A stretch of 64,000 bases of DNA, from contig NZ_JARGDK010000005.1 of NCBI RefSeq assembly GCF_029210495.1, positions 124,001-188,000 of the forward strand. The letters are read 5' to 3'. The DNA is from Pseudothioclava nitratireducens. GTDB lineage: Bacteria; Pseudomonadota; Alphaproteobacteria; Rhodobacterales; Rhodobacteraceae. The position numbers and the translations under genes were made by a program. Below are positions 1 through 11,097 of this stretch, piece after piece; positions within the stretch are counted from its first letter, which is position 1; every line of letters starts with the position of its first letter. The notes below the pieces were generated by a model. The model worked only from the letters and a program-made list of their open reading frames with translations. It did not search any database and was not told the DNA's origin.

Positions 1-1
1 C

Positions 2-190
2 GACTGGCAAGAGGCCGGAAGCCTGCGCCACACATTCACGCATTTCCATCTCGACCTGACGGTGATGGTGGCCCGCGCAGCACGTCCGGGCATGACCCCA
101 AAGGCACAGTTCCGACCTGCCGATCTGCCGACCTTGATGCGGAAGGCCTGGAACATTGCGGAAGCTGCGATTTCGTCGCAGCAGGGATGA
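2..190 (+). CDS. mutY: Adenine DNA glycosylase MutY, C-terminal end (partial)
   Basis: This is the last 62 codons of a gene entering from the left edge and ending in TGA at 188-190. The translation contains the run LRHTFTHFHLDL, typical of the Nudix-like C-terminal domain of MutY, which recognises 8-oxoG opposite adenine. It ends with a helix, PADLPTLMRKAWNIA, that is also usual at the MutY C-terminus. The catalytic glycosylase domain and the 4Fe-4S cluster lie outside the window. The protein would remove adenine misincorporated opposite 8-oxoguanine, complementing the mutT gene at 12.5 kb. Confidence 0.85.
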   Translation, partial: DWQEAGSLRHTFTHFHLDLTVMVARAARPGMTPKAQFRPADLPTLMRKAWNIAEAAISSQQG

Positions 191-246
191 TTGCGCGCGC
201 TCGTGCGGACGCTATCATCGCGGCGCGCGCATGAGCGAGGTCCAAG

Positions 247-1389
247 ATGTCCACCCCCGAAGAAATCCGCCGCCCCAGTCACGCGCTGCCGTTCTGGCTC
301 TCGCTTGCGACAATTCCATTTGTGGCGATCGAGGCTTGGTTCGGCGGCTGGACCTTGATTTTGCTGCCGCTGTTCGCTTGGTGGGTGGTGACCGGGATCG
401 ACCAGATCGTCGGTCGCAATACCGATCAGCCCGATGTCGAAACGCCGGATGAGGCCCTGTTCCTCTATCGCCTCATCACCATGATCTGGCTGCCGATTCA
501 GATCGTCGTGATCTACGGGACGATCTGGTGGGTGGTGCGAAGCGATCATCTCAACGCTCTGGAGATCGCGGCGCTGATGTTTGGCGTGGGCGTGATCTCG
601 GGGACGATCGGGATCGTCTATGCCCATGAGTTGCTGCACCAGAAGAACCGGCTGGAGCGCTGGCTGGGCGATCTGTTGCTTGCGACGGTTCTCTATTCGC
701 ATTTCCGGACCGAGCATCTCCTGGTGCATCACCTCTGGGTCGGCACGCCCCGCGATGCGGTGACCGCGCGCTATAATGAGGGCTTCCATCGTTTCTTCCT
801 GCGCGTACTGCGCGAATGTCCGGCCAGCGCATGGACCGCAGAGCGGCTGATGCTGAAACGTGCGGGGCGTCCCGTGTGGCACCGATCCAACCCGTTCTGG
901 CGTTACGCGGCGCTTCAGGCACTTGCGCTCTTGGCGGCGTGGCTGGTTGGCGGCTGGGCGGGGATCGGGCTGTTCGCCCTGCAAGCCTTCTTCGCAGTCT
1001 GGCAACTCGAACTGACGAATTATGTCGAGCATTACGGGCTGACCCGGCTTTACAAAGGCGAGGGACGCTATGAGCCGGTCCGGCCGCACCATTCGTGGAA
1101 TGCCGATTTCGCGGCGTCGAACTGGCTGCTGATCAACTTGCAGCGCCATTCGGATCATCATTACAAACCCGACCGGCGATTCCCGTTGCTTCAGACTTAT
1201 GAGGCTGACGAAGCCCCTCAATTGCCGTTCGGCTACCCGGCGATGGCGGCCATGGCGATGGTCCCGCCGCTCTGGCGTCGTCGGATGAACCCCCGCGTTC
1301 GGGCGTGGCGTGCAAAGTTCTACCCGCAGGTTACGGACTGGACGCCCTACAATAATGGCAAGACCGAAATGCCGCGCGGGTCTGTCTGA
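247..1389 (+). CDS. alkB: Alkane 1-monooxygenase (AlkB-type membrane di-iron hydroxylase)
   Basis: A 380-residue integral membrane protein of the membrane-bound fatty acid desaturase/hydroxylase family. All the histidine clusters of AlkB-type alkane hydroxylases are visible: HELLH starting at H127, H152/H157/H161/H162 in HFRTEHLLVHH, the NYVEHYGL signature (H262), and LQRHSDHHYKPDRR (H301, H304, H305). Hydrophobic segments flank them. Such enzymes hydroxylate the terminal carbon of n-alkanes in the inner membrane, using electrons from rubredoxin and rubredoxin reductase. No rubredoxin gene or domain is present nearby, so electron donors must be encoded elsewhere. The ATG follows an AGCGAGG ribosome site. 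The gene ends 6 bp before the convergent DNA-repair alkB. Its substrate range cannot be read from sequence. Confidence 0.9.
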   Translation: MSTPEEIRRPSHALPFWLSLATIPFVAIEAWFGGWTLILLPLFAWWVVTGIDQIVGRNTDQPDVETPDEALFLYRLITMIWLPIQIVVIYGTIWWVVRSDHLNALEIAALMFGVGVISGTIGIVYAHELLHQKNRLERWLGDLLLATVLYSHFRTEHLLVHHLWVGTPRDAVTARYNEGFHRFFLRVLRECPASAWTAERLMLKRAGRPVWHRSNPFWRYAALQALALLAAWLVGGWAGIGLFALQAFFAVWQLELTNYVEHYGLTRLYKGEGRYEPVRPHHSWNADFAASNWLLINLQRHSDHHYKPDRRFPLLQTYEADEAPQLPFGYPAMAAMAMVPPLWRRRMNPRVRAWRAKFYPQVTDWTPYNNGKTEMPRGSV

Positions 1390-1395
1390 GCGCGC

Positions 1396-2031
1396 TCAGG
1401 TGACGACCCGCAGGGTCAGGTTGATCCGACCGCCCTTGGGCAGAAGCGTCGAGGTGCCCGGCGCGATCCGGTCGATGCCATGATAGAGCAGGCGCGCCTC
1501 GCCCCCCATCACCATCACATCTCCCGACCTGAGCCAGAGGCTTTGCGTCTTGCCGCCGCGCGTCTCGTTGCCGATGCGGAAAAGCCCGTCATCACCGAGG
1601 CTGATCGAGACTACGGGCTGCGCGAAATCGGCCTCGTCTCGGTCCTGATGGAGCCCCATTCGCGCGCCCTCGGCGTAGAAGTTGACAAGACAGCATTCGG
1701 GCGCGCGCTCGGTGCCCGAGACCGCCTTCCAGATGCGCAAGATGCTGTCGGGGATGGCGGGCCACGGTGTGCCGCCCGGATGGGTCTCGCTGTAGCGGTA
1801 GCCACTTCGGTCCGAGACCCAGCCGAACCGCCCCGCAGAGGTCATCCGCACCGACATCGGCTTGCCATAAGGGGTCATCGGGGAAAACAGCGGCGCCTCG
1901 GCCACCACCCTGCGCAGATCGGCGACAATCTGCGCCTGCTCAACGGGCGAAAGCCAGCCGGGATAGTGCAGAAAGCCCCGGATTTCGGTCGGTTCGGGGC
2001 GACTTTCCGGCAGATCGGCGGATTCCGACAT
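1396..2031 (-). CDS. alkB: Alpha-ketoglutarate-dependent DNA dealkylase AlkB
   Basis: A 211-residue Fe(II)/2-oxoglutarate dioxygenase. The iron-binding HxD is visible in LHQDRDEADF and the distal histidine in LLYHGIDR, and RINLTLR supplies the 2-oxoglutarate-binding arginine. AlkB proteins oxidatively reverse 1-methyladenine and 3-methylcytosine damage. The reading frame stays open far upstream, antisense to dnaK. The true start is taken as the ATG at 2031 because it gives a normal family length and lies in the dnaK-alkB intergenic region. It is divergent from dnaK and convergent with the unrelated alkane hydroxylase that shares the same gene name. Confidence 0.88.
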   Translation of the reverse strand: MSESADLPESRPEPTEIRGFLHYPGWLSPVEQAQIVADLRRVVAEAPLFSPMTPYGKPMSVRMTSAGRFGWVSDRSGYRYSETHPGGTPWPAIPDSILRIWKAVSGTERAPECCLVNFYAEGARMGLHQDRDEADFAQPVVSISLGDDGLFRIGNETRGGKTQSLWLRSGDVMVMGGEARLLYHGIDRIAPGTSTLLPKGGRINLTLRVVT

Positions 2032-2060
2032 TTTGAGGCAATCTTCCTGGGCTTGGGGTT

Positions 2061-2092
2061 CTTGCAGGGGCTTGGACCCCTCCTTATATACG
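2061..2092 (+). promoter_or_regulatory. RpoH (sigma-32) type promoter of dnaK
   Basis: CTTG at 2061-2064 is followed by an 18-bp spacer and CTTATATACG at 2083-2092. This matches the alphaproteobacterial heat-shock consensus CTTG-N17/18-CYTATnTnnG. It lies about 120 bp upstream of the dnaK start, and a very similar element precedes hslO. Confidence 0.7.
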
Positions 2093-2211
2093 CCGGGAAG
2101 CCTTGATCGGACAGTGTTCGGTCGGGGAAATCCAAACCGTAACCCTGGGATAGGGGTCGGGGGCCTGAAGGGACCCGCACCCCGCCAATCGCCGCAAGAA
2201 GAGGTATTATC

Positions 2212-4131
<1,920 letters not shown>

Positions 4132-4147
4132 GCGCCGGAACAAGGTG

Positions 4148-4169
4148 GTGGGCCCCGCTGCGGGCCCAC
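4148..4169 (+). other. Hairpin between dnaK and dnaJ
   Basis: GTGGGCCC (4148-4155) and GGGCCCAC (4162-4169) form a perfect 8-bp stem with a 6-base loop and no T-run. It may lower read-through or protect the dnaK message end, so that dnaJ is made at a lower level than dnaK. Confidence 0.6.
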
Positions 4170-4200
4170 TGCCCCGTTCCCCTTCAAGGGGTGCTGAACA

Positions 4201-5346
4201 ATGGCAAAACGTGATTTCTACGAGGTTCTGGGCGTCTCCAAGGGCGCTTCGGCCGACGAGATCAAGAAGGCCTATCGCACGAAAGCGAAGGAACTTCACC
4301 CCGACCGCAACAAGGACAACCCCAGCGCCGAAGACCAGTTCAAAGAGGTCAATGAGGCGTATGAGATCCTGAAGGATGCCGAGAAAAAGGCCGCCTATGA
4401 CCGCTTCGGTCACGGCGCGTTCGAGGGCGGCATGGGCGGCGGCGGGCCGCGCGGAGGTTATGGGCAGGGCGATTTCGCCAGCGCCTTCTCCGACGTGTTC
4501 GAAGATCTCTTTGGTGACTTCATGGGCGGGCGCGGTGGCGCTGGTACGCGTTCGCGCGCGCAGCGCGGGGCGGATCTGCGCTACAACATGCGCATCACCC
4601 TCGAAGAGGCGTTCAAAGGCGCGCAAAAGACGATCAGCGTGCCGGGCTCGACCGCTTGTGGCGAGTGCAACGGCACCGGCGCCGAAGGCGGGGCCGAGCC
4701 GCAGACCTGCCCAACCTGTTCGGGCATGGGGAAGGTGCGCGCGCAAAACGGCTTCTTCACGGTCGAACGCACCTGTCCGACCTGTGGCGGTCAAGGTCAG
4801 GTCGTCAAGAACCCCTGCCGTGCCTGCCACGGTGCGGGCCGCGTCGAAAAAGAGCGCCAGCTGAGCGTGAACATCCCGCCGGGTGTCGAGACCGGCACGC
4901 GCATTCGCCATGCTGGCGAGGGCGAGGCCGGGCTGCGCGGCGGTCCGTCGGGCGATCTCTATATCTTCATCGAGGTACGCGAGCACGCGATCTTCCAGCG
5001 CGACGGCATGAATCTCTATTGCCGCGTGCCGGTGTCGATGGCCTCGGCCGCGCTTGGTGGTGAGGTCGAAGTGCCGACGATCGACGGCGGGCGCTCGCGG
5101 GTCAAGATCCCGTCCGGTTCGCAATCGGGTCGGCAGATGCGCCTGCGCGGCAAGGGCATGCCCGCCCTGCGCGGCGGCGGCCTTGGCGACATGGTGATCG
5201 AGCTTGCGGTGGAAACGCCGGTGAACCTCACCGCGCGGCAGAAGGAATTGCTGCGCGAATTCGAGAAGATCGAGGCCGAGAACAACCCCGAGGGGGCGAG
5301 TTTCTTCAAAAAGGTCAAGAGCTTCTGGGATGGCATGAAAAACTGA
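4201..5346 (+). CDS. dnaJ: Chaperone DnaJ (Hsp40)
   Basis: A 381-residue class A J-protein. The J domain carries HPD at residues 33-35 and is followed by a Gly/Phe-rich linker. The zinc domain has four CxxCxGxG repeats (CGECNGTG from C153, [24 protein letters not shown] from C206), followed by the C-terminal substrate-binding region. It stimulates DnaK ATP hydrolysis and delivers unfolded clients. The gene sits 69 bp after dnaK in the same direction, separated by a hairpin, and ends at a strong terminator, so dnaK-dnaJ is a two-gene heat-shock operon. Confidence 0.99.
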   Translation: MAKRDFYEVLGVSKGASADEIKKAYRTKAKELHPDRNKDNPSAEDQFKEVNEAYEILKDAEKKAAYDRFGHGAFEGGMGGGGPRGGYGQGDFASAFSDVFEDLFGDFMGGRGGAGTRSRAQRGADLRYNMRITLEEAFKGAQKTISVPGSTACGECNGTGAEGGAEPQTCPTCSGMGKVRAQNGFFTVERTCPTCGGQGQVVKNPCRACHGAGRVEKERQLSVNIPPGVETGTRIRHAGEGEAGLRGGPSGDLYIFIEVREHAIFQRDGMNLYCRVPVSMASAALGGEVEVPTIDGGRSRVKIPSGSQSGRQMRLRGKGMPALRGGGLGDMVIELAVETPVNLTARQKELLREFEKIEAENNPEGASFFKKVKSFWDGMKN

Positions 5347-5349
5347 TCG

Positions 5350-5371
5350 GGGCGCCTTCGGGCGCCCTTTT
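5350..5371 (+). terminator. Intrinsic terminator after dnaJ
   Basis: GGGCGCC / GGCGCCC form a 7-bp GC stem with a TTCG tetraloop followed by TTTT (5368-5371), starting 4 bases after the dnaJ stop codon. Confidence 0.85.
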
Positions 5372-5427
5372 CCATACGTTGGCGCGGATTAACGGTTTAT
5401 TCACCGAAACCCGCGCAGTCTGGCCGC

Positions 5428-6198
5428 ATGAGCCAGAATCCTCGCGCCTTTCACGAAGCCCCGCTGCCGCTTTTCGGTGACCCCGATGAGGCGATGCCGG
5501 TGCCTATGGCGAGCGGTGCGCGCCTACCCTCTTATCTCGCGGATCATCGCAAGCGGCTGCGTGCGCGCTTCATGGAGGGCGGCGCGGGGGCCATGCCCGA
5601 TTACGAACTTCTGGAACTGATCCTCTTTCGCGCGATCCCACGACAGGATGTAAAACCTCTGGCCCGGCGCCTGATCGAGGTGTTCGGGGATTTCGGTCGG
5701 GTGCTTTCCGCGTCCGACGCGCGCCTGCGCGAGGTCACGGGCGTTGGCGACGCTGTTGTTCAGGAGCTGAAGATCGTCGAGGCCGCAGGGCAACGCATGG
5801 CACGCGCCAAGGTGATTCATCGCCCCGTTCTGTCCTCGTGGAACGCCCTTATAGATTACTGCCACACGGCGATGGCGCACCGCGAAACAGAGCAGTTCCG
5901 GGTGCTCTTTCTCGACCGCAAAAACGTTCTGATCGCGGATGAGGAACAGGCGCGCGGCACGGTCGATCATGTGCCGGTCTATCCGCGCGAAGTGGTGAAA
6001 CGGGCGCTCGAACTTAACGCTTCAGCCCTGATCCTCGTGCACAATCACCCGTCTGGCGACCCAACACCCTCCGAGGCGGATATCTCCATGACGCAACAGA
6101 TCGAAACCGCGGCATCGGCGCTTGGCCTTGTGCTTCACGATCACCTGATTATCGGGCGCGGCTGCGAACTCAGCCTGCGGGCAGCCGGTTACATCTAG
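5428..6198 (+). CDS. radC: RadC-family JAMM domain protein
   Basis: A 256-residue protein. The N-terminal half carries a helix-hairpin-helix-like region. The C-terminal half is an MPN/JAMM metalloprotease-like domain with the metal motif HNHPSGDPTPSEAD (H205, H207, D218). RadC was named for a DNA repair phenotype, but its biochemical role is still unsettled. There is no strong ribosome site before the ATG at 5428. The stop codon TAG overlaps the stop of the convergent downstream gene. The upstream region contains TTAACGGTTTATTC, a weak CtrA-like sequence that I do not call. Confidence 0.93.
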   Translation: MSQNPRAFHEAPLPLFGDPDEAMPVPMASGARLPSYLADHRKRLRARFMEGGAGAMPDYELLELILFRAIPRQDVKPLARRLIEVFGDFGRVLSASDARLREVTGVGDAVVQELKIVEAAGQRMARAKVIHRPVLSSWNALIDYCHTAMAHRETEQFRVLFLDRKNVLIADEEQARGTVDHVPVYPREVVKRALELNASALILVHNHPSGDPTPSEADISMTQQIETAASALGLVLHDHLIIGRGCELSLRAAGYI

Positions 6199-7187
6199 CG
6201 CCCGAGCGCCGCCAGTTGCAGGTCGGACATGATCGGCAACTCCATGAGCACCGCACCTGCGGGGTCGTCGCAGCCCGGCATGGCAACAGAAACGGACGTG
6301 GTTTTCTCTACCTCGCCTTCGACCATCGAAATGATCTCTGCCTGCACATCGCGCTCACAGGTCTGGGCGTCGACAATGGCTTCCAACTCGAACTGGATGT
6401 CATGCATATCCGCGGGGGCCGAATAGACCTCAACCCGGTAGTCCGAGACCGTCGCGCCAAAGCGCATCATATGACCGCCAAGCGGCGTGTCCGGGGTACG
6501 GGGCGCACCGGCATGGATATGGCCCGGCCCATCGAAATCCGAGCCGTATTCATAGGCATTCAGATGCAAGTCCGCATCGCCCCGCCACGACAGGGCCACA
6601 CGGTTCACCCGTTCGATCCCTTCGACCACGGCCTCCGCCGACAGTCCGGCCGAGCCATGCAGTTGCAGATCCACCCGCGCCTCACGCGCCCAGGCTGGCA
6701 TCAGACCGCTCCACGCCCCATTCGCATCGGTGGCTACGGTGAACCGCAGCGGGCCATGGCTGACGACCGCGCTTTGCAGCGGGTGGCACGGGGCGTTCAC
6801 CGAAACGCTGAGCAGCGCATGCGGCGCGGGCTCGACCACAAGCCGGGCCGCGGCACAGCTGCCATCGACACCCGAAAAGCCACTGACAGCCGCGCCCTCA
6901 TCGAGGTCAAGCACAACGGTCTTGAACGTATCCACCATGTTGCGCGCGGCAATGATGGGAAATTCCTTGCCAAGCCCCACCGAGAGGGCCGCGCCCGGCT
7001 GATCGGGATCGAAGCGTGCCAGATGTTCAAGCTTGGCGGAGGGGTGCGCCACCGTCACCATATCCACGGGAGCCGGTGCGATCTGCCCGCGCTGACCCAG
7101 CGAGTCGGAATTCTGCATGAGATGCCCGGTCGCCGCCGCGAGCAGGAACGTCGTCCCCACCATGATCGCCTTGCGCGGAATAGTCAT
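6195..7187 (-). CDS. Exported protein of unknown function beside secA
   Basis: A 330-residue protein that I cannot assign to a characterised family. It begins MTIPRKAIMVGTTFLLAAAT, a short basic N-region plus a hydrophobic segment, so it is probably a signal peptide or anchor with the rest in the periplasm. The body is rich in beta-type sequence and has several cysteines (DGSCAAAR, NAPCHPL, AQTCERD, MPGCDD) that could pair as disulfides. The start at 7187 is chosen because GGAGG lies 8 bases upstream; the frame extends 27 codons further without support. The gene is downstream of secA on the same strand, with a hairpin between. Similar genes next to secA in related genomes have, as I recall, sometimes been labelled translocase, which the sequence does not support. 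Confidence 0.7.
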   Translation of the reverse strand: MTIPRKAIMVGTTFLLAAATGHLMQNSDSLGQRGQIAPAPVDMVTVAHPSAKLEHLARFDPDQPGAALSVGLGKEFPIIAARNMVDTFKTVVLDLDEGAAVSGFSGVDGSCAAARLVVEPAPHALLSVSVNAPCHPLQSAVVSHGPLRFTVATDANGAWSGLMPAWAREARVDLQLHGSAGLSAEAVVEGIERVNRVALSWRGDADLHLNAYEYGSDFDGPGHIHAGAPRTPDTPLGGHMMRFGATVSDYRVEVYSAPADMHDIQFELEAIVDAQTCERDVQAEIISMVEGEVEKTTSVSVAMPGCDDPAGAVLMELPIMSDLQLAALGR

Positions 7188-7343
7188 CTGAGCCTCCGGG
7201 AATCGTCTGTCAGTGCCGTGTTGACTAAGACGTAAACCCGGATGCGGGCGATCAGATGGCGGTGCCACGGCATTTTGCCCAAATCGTTAAGGGCGCACGC
7301 AGCGTGGATGTTGTGTGGGCGCAGTAAAATAAGCGCAGATATG

Positions 7344-7365
7344 GAAAGGGCGGCCGAAGCCGCCC
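7344..7365 (-). terminator. Terminator after secA
   Basis: On the minus strand a GGGCGGC / GCCGCCC stem with a TTCG loop is followed by CTTTCC, 20 bases after the secA stop codon. The T-run is short, so termination may be partial. Confidence 0.65.
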
Positions 7366-7384
7366 CAATCACGCCGCAATGTCG

Positions 7385-10054
7385 TCAGACGAGCTTGCCG
7401 TGGCAGTGCTTGAACTTCTCGCCCGAGCCGCAGGGGCACGGATCGTTGCGCGCAGGGTCTCCCCAGGTGCTCGGGTCCGATTCGTCAAAGCCGGGGCGCG
7501 CGTTCGGGAAATCTTGCTCGCGGGTGACCACCTGCGGACCCGATTGCGCGAGAAGAGCGGCCCGCTCTTCCTCGGTCATCGGACGCACCTGCCCGAGGCG
7601 CTGCGTCACATCCGAGCGCAGACCGTCGAGCATCGTCTCGAACAGCTGGAAGCTCTCGGTCTTGTATTCGGACAGCGGATCGCGCTGGGCATAGCCGCGG
7701 AAGCCCACGACCGAACGCAGGTGCTCCAGCGTCACAAGGTGCTCACGCCACTTGGTGTCGATCGTTTGCAGAAGGATCTGCTTTTCGATCATGCGCATGT
7801 TCTCTTCGCCGAAGCCTTCGGTCTTCTGCGCCATATAGGCGTCCGTCGCTTCGATGATACGCTCCGCGATAACGTCCTGATCGACGCCCTCTTCGGCGGC
7901 CCAAGTCGCAATCGGCAGGTCCATGTTCAGGCCGCTGCGCACGGCTTCGACCATCCCTTCGACGTTCCACTGATCGGCGTAGGTCTTGGGCGGCATGTAT
8001 TGATCGACGAGATCCTCGATGACCTGCACACGCATGTCGCGCGCGATCTCGCCAACCTCGTCCGACTCCATGATCTCGCGGCGCTGTCCAAAGATCGCCT
8101 TGCGCTGGTCGTTCATCACGTCGTCGAATTTCAGAAGCTGCTTACGGATGTCGAAGTTGCGCCCCTCAACCTTGGCCTGCGCACGTTCGAGCGATTTGTT
8201 CACCCACGGGTGGATGATCGCCTCGCCCTCTTTCATGCCGAGCTTGGAGAGCACATTTTCCAGCTTGTCGGACCCGAAGATGCGCATGAGATCGTCTTCG
8301 AGCGACAGGAAGAAAAGCGAGCGCCCCGGGTCCCCCTGGCGGCCCGAACGACCGCGAAGCTGGTTGTCGATACGGCGGCTTTCATGCCGCTCGGTCGCCA
8401 GAACGAAGAGACCGCCAGCTTCGAGCACCTTGGCCTTTTCCTCGGCATGTTCGGCTTCGATGCGAGCACGCACCTCGTCCGGGTCCGCCTCGGGATTGGC
8501 GTCCAGTTCGGCAAGCACCTTCATCTCGACATTGCCGCCGAGCTGAATGTCGGTCCCGCGACCGGCCATGTTGGTCGCGATGGTCACCGCGCCAAGACGC
8601 CCGGCATCCGCGACGATCTGCGCCTCTTTCTCGTGCTGACGTGCGTTGAGGACGTTGTGGGTGATGCCCTCTTGCGTGAGCATCGCCGAGATCATTTCCG
8701 ACTTTTCGATGGAGGTGGTGCCGACGAGAACCGGCTGCCCCTTCTCATGCGCCTTTTTCAGCGCCTCGATCACGGCGAGGTATTTCTCGCGCGCGGTACG
8801 ATAGACACGGTCGTGCTCGTCTTTACGGGCGACGGGACGGTTGGTCGGAACTTCAACCACACCGAGCTTGTAGATCTCGGAGAATTCCTCGGCTTCGGTC
8901 GCGGCCGTGCCGGTCATGCCACCGAGTTTGTCATAAAGACGGAAGTAGTTCTGGAAAGTCACCGAAGCGAGGGTGACGTTCTCGGGCTGAACCGGGACGC
9001 CTTCTTTAGCTTCGATCGCCTGGTGCAGACCATCCGACAGGCGGCGGCCTTTCATCGCGCGGCCGGTATGCTCGTCAATAAGAACGATCTCCTGGCCCGC
9101 GACCACGTAGTTCTGATCCTTGAAGAAGATCTTGTGTGCGCGGAGCGCCTGCGTGATGTGGTGCACGATGGTCGTGCTTTCCGGATCGTAAAGCGACTGG
9201 CCCTCGGGCAGGATACCGTCGGCGAGCAGGCGCTGCTCGATAAAGTCGTTGCCCTCTTCGGTGAAGGTCGCGTTGCGGGCCTTTTCATCGACGGTGAAAT
9301 GCTCGGGCGCGAGTTCGGGGATATATTTGTCGAGCGTGCGATAAAGTTCCGAGCGGTCCTGCGAGGGACCCGAGATGATCAGCGGCGTGCGCGCCTCGTC
9401 GATCAGGATCGAGTCCACCTCGTCGACGATGGCGAAGTAGTGGTCGCGCTGCATCATCTCTTCGACCGAGCCGCGCATATTGTCGCGCAGATAGTCGAAG
9501 CCAAGCTCGTTATTGGTCGCGTAGGTCACATCGGCCGCATAGGCCGCGCGCTTCTCGTCATCGGGCTGGAACGGCACAACAACGCCCGTCGTCAGACCGA
9601 GTGCAGTATAGACCTTGCCCATCCAGTCGGCGTCACGCCGCGCCAGATAGTCGTTGACGGTCACGACATGCACACCCTTGCCGGTGAGCGCGTTGAGATA
9701 CACCGGGAAGGTCGCAACGAGGGTCTTGCCCTCACCCGTCTTCATTTCGGCGATGTTGCCCTGATGCAAAAAGATGCCGCCCATGAGCTGCGTATCGAAG
9801 GCGCGCAAGCCAAGCGCACGGCGCGCGGCTTCACGGCAGTTCGCAAAGGCTTCGGGCAGAAGCTGGTCGAGGCTTTCGCCCTCGGCCACGCGTTTCTTGA
9901 ACTCGGCGGTCTTCTCGATGAGCTGCGCGTCACTGAGTTTTTCGAACTCCGGCTCCAGCGCGTTGATCTTTGCCACAATGGGGCGGGTCGCTTTCACCTT
10001 GCGGTCGTTCGGCGTGCCGAAAGCCTTGCGTGCGAGTGTTCCGAGGCCGAGCAT
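7385..10054 (-). CDS. secA: Preprotein translocase ATPase SecA
   Basis: An 889-residue ATPase that drives proteins through SecYEG. Visible features are Walker A GEGKT (residues 107-111), the [23 protein letters not shown] region, [15 protein letters not shown] of the second motor domain, and a C-terminal zinc SEC-C motif [12 protein letters not shown] in the last 17 residues, which binds SecB or the ribosome. The ATG at 10054 is preceded by GGAG. The gene is divergent from an exported peptidyl-prolyl isomerase, which is itself a likely Sec substrate. The opposite strand is open for about 950 codons, a composition effect. Confidence 0.99.
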   Translation of the reverse strand: MLGLGTLARKAFGTPNDRKVKATRPIVAKINALEPEFEKLSDAQLIEKTAEFKKRVAEGESLDQLLPEAFANCREAARRALGLRAFDTQLMGGIFLHQGNIAEMKTGEGKTLVATFPVYLNALTGKGVHVVTVNDYLARRDADWMGKVYTALGLTTGVVVPFQPDDEKRAAYAADVTYATNNELGFDYLRDNMRGSVEEMMQRDHYFAIVDEVDSILIDEARTPLIISGPSQDRSELYRTLDKYIPELAPEHFTVDEKARNATFTEEGNDFIEQRLLADGILPEGQSLYDPESTTIVHHITQALRAHKIFFKDQNYVVAGQEIVLIDEHTGRAMKGRRLSDGLHQAIEAKEGVPVQPENVTLASVTFQNYFRLYDKLGGMTGTAATEAEEFSEIYKLGVVEVPTNRPVARKDEHDRVYRTAREKYLAVIEALKKAHEKGQPVLVGTTSIEKSEMISAMLTQEGITHNVLNARQHEKEAQIVADAGRLGAVTIATNMAGRGTDIQLGGNVEMKVLAELDANPEADPDEVRARIEAEHAEEKAKVLEAGGLFVLATERHESRRIDNQLRGRSGRQGDPGRSLFFLSLEDDLMRIFGSDKLENVLSKLGMKEGEAIIHPWVNKSLERAQAKVEGRNFDIRKQLLKFDDVMNDQRKAIFGQRREIMESDEVGEIARDMRVQVIEDLVDQYMPPKTYADQWNVEGMVEAVRSGLNMDLPIATWAAEEGVDQDVIAERIIEATDAYMAQKTEGFGEENMRMIEKQILLQTIDTKWREHLVTLEHLRSVVGFRGYAQRDPLSEYKTESFQLFETMLDGLRSDVTQRLGQVRPMTEEERAALLAQSGPQVVTREQDFPNARPGFDESDPSTWGDPARNDPCPCGSGEKFKHCHGKLV

Positions 10055-10237
10055 GTTTTCTCCGCAATTGGTCTGACCAAATCGTGTGATAAGCGGCCTT
10101 GCCGCGCCGGTCGCGCCCGCCTAGAACGGCTAGCGAAAAAAGGGCGGAATTGCCTTCACAGGACCCTTGGCGATGTAAGGGGCGACCGTCAGAGTGTCAA
10201 CGCCGCGGGGTGCCGCGGCCCGCAGGGAGTGGCTTTG

Positions 10238-11080
10238 ATGTCGAAAATTAATGGGATTTTGGGTGCAGGCGCGATCGTTCTGGCACTGGCGGGCGCAACG
10301 ATGGCCGAAGGGCCGGGTGCGGATACCGTGGTGGCGACGGTCAATGGCACCGAGATTACCCTGGGTCATATGCTGGCCCTGCGCGGCGGGCTGCCGCCCG
10401 AATACCGCACACTGCCCGATGACGTGCTCTTCGATGGCATTCTGGAGCAGCTGATCCAGCAGACCGCACTGGCCAAGATCGGCGAGGACCGCATGACCCA
10501 GCGTGATACGATTTCGCTCGAAGTACAGCGCCGCGCCTATTTGTCGAACTCGCTTCTTGCCTATACCGCCGAACGCGCCGTGACCGAGGAGGCCGTGATG
10601 GAGGCCTATGAGGCGAAATATGCGGGCGTAGAACCGCGCGAATACCACGCCGCCCATATCCTCGTGGAGACACAGGAAGAGGCTCAGGCGATTAAGGACG
10701 AGATCGAGGCAGGCGCCGATTTCGCCGAAGTCGCCAAGGCCAAGTCGAGCGATGGCGCAGCCACCAATGGCGGCGATCTGGGCTGGTTCCAGTTGACCGA
10801 CATGGTCGAACCCTTCGCAGAGGCCGTGGCCGCGATGGAAGAAGGCGCGCTCGCCGGTCCCGTCGAAACCCGCTACGGCTTCCATGTCGTGAAGCTGATG
10901 GAAACCCGCATCGCGGAAGCCCCCACCATCGACGACGTGCGCGAGGAGCTTGAGGGCGAAATCCGTCAGCAGGCGGTTGAGGCGCGCGTCACCGAGACGC
11001 TGGAAAATGCCGCGATCGAGCGTATGGTGGAGGGGATCGACCCGGCGATCCTCAAGGATGAGACGATCCTGGGCAACTGA
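10238..11080 (+). CDS. Parvulin-type peptidyl-prolyl cis-trans isomerase, exported
   Basis: A 280-residue protein with an N-terminal signal sequence (MSKINGILGAGAIVLALAG, cleavage probably near ATMA). A SurA/PrsA-like N-terminal helical region follows. The rotamase domain spans about residues 130-225 and is recognised by EYHAAHILVETQEEA, GGDLGWF and ETRYGFHVVKL. It probably assists folding of periplasmic or outer-membrane proteins. The ATG at 10238 is preceded by GGGAG. The frame upstream is open only because it runs antisense to secA. The gene is 17 bases before argJ and may be cotranscribed with it. Confidence 0.9.
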   Translation: MSKINGILGAGAIVLALAGATMAEGPGADTVVATVNGTEITLGHMLALRGGLPPEYRTLPDDVLFDGILEQLIQQTALAKIGEDRMTQRDTISLEVQRRAYLSNSLLAYTAERAVTEEAVMEAYEAKYAGVEPREYHAAHILVETQEEAQAIKDEIEAGADFAEVAKAKSSDGAATNGGDLGWFQLTDMVEPFAEAVAAMEEGALAGPVETRYGFHVVKLMETRIAEAPTIDDVREELEGEIRQQAVEARVTETLENAAIERMVEGIDPAILKDETILGN

Positions 11081-11097
11081 GAGCAATGAGGGGCCAG

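Noticed and set aside
7379-10237. Plus-strand frame of about 950 codons opposite secA
   Set aside because: Shadow of secA codon bias. Only the part from 10238 (the parvulin gene) has a real start and family match.
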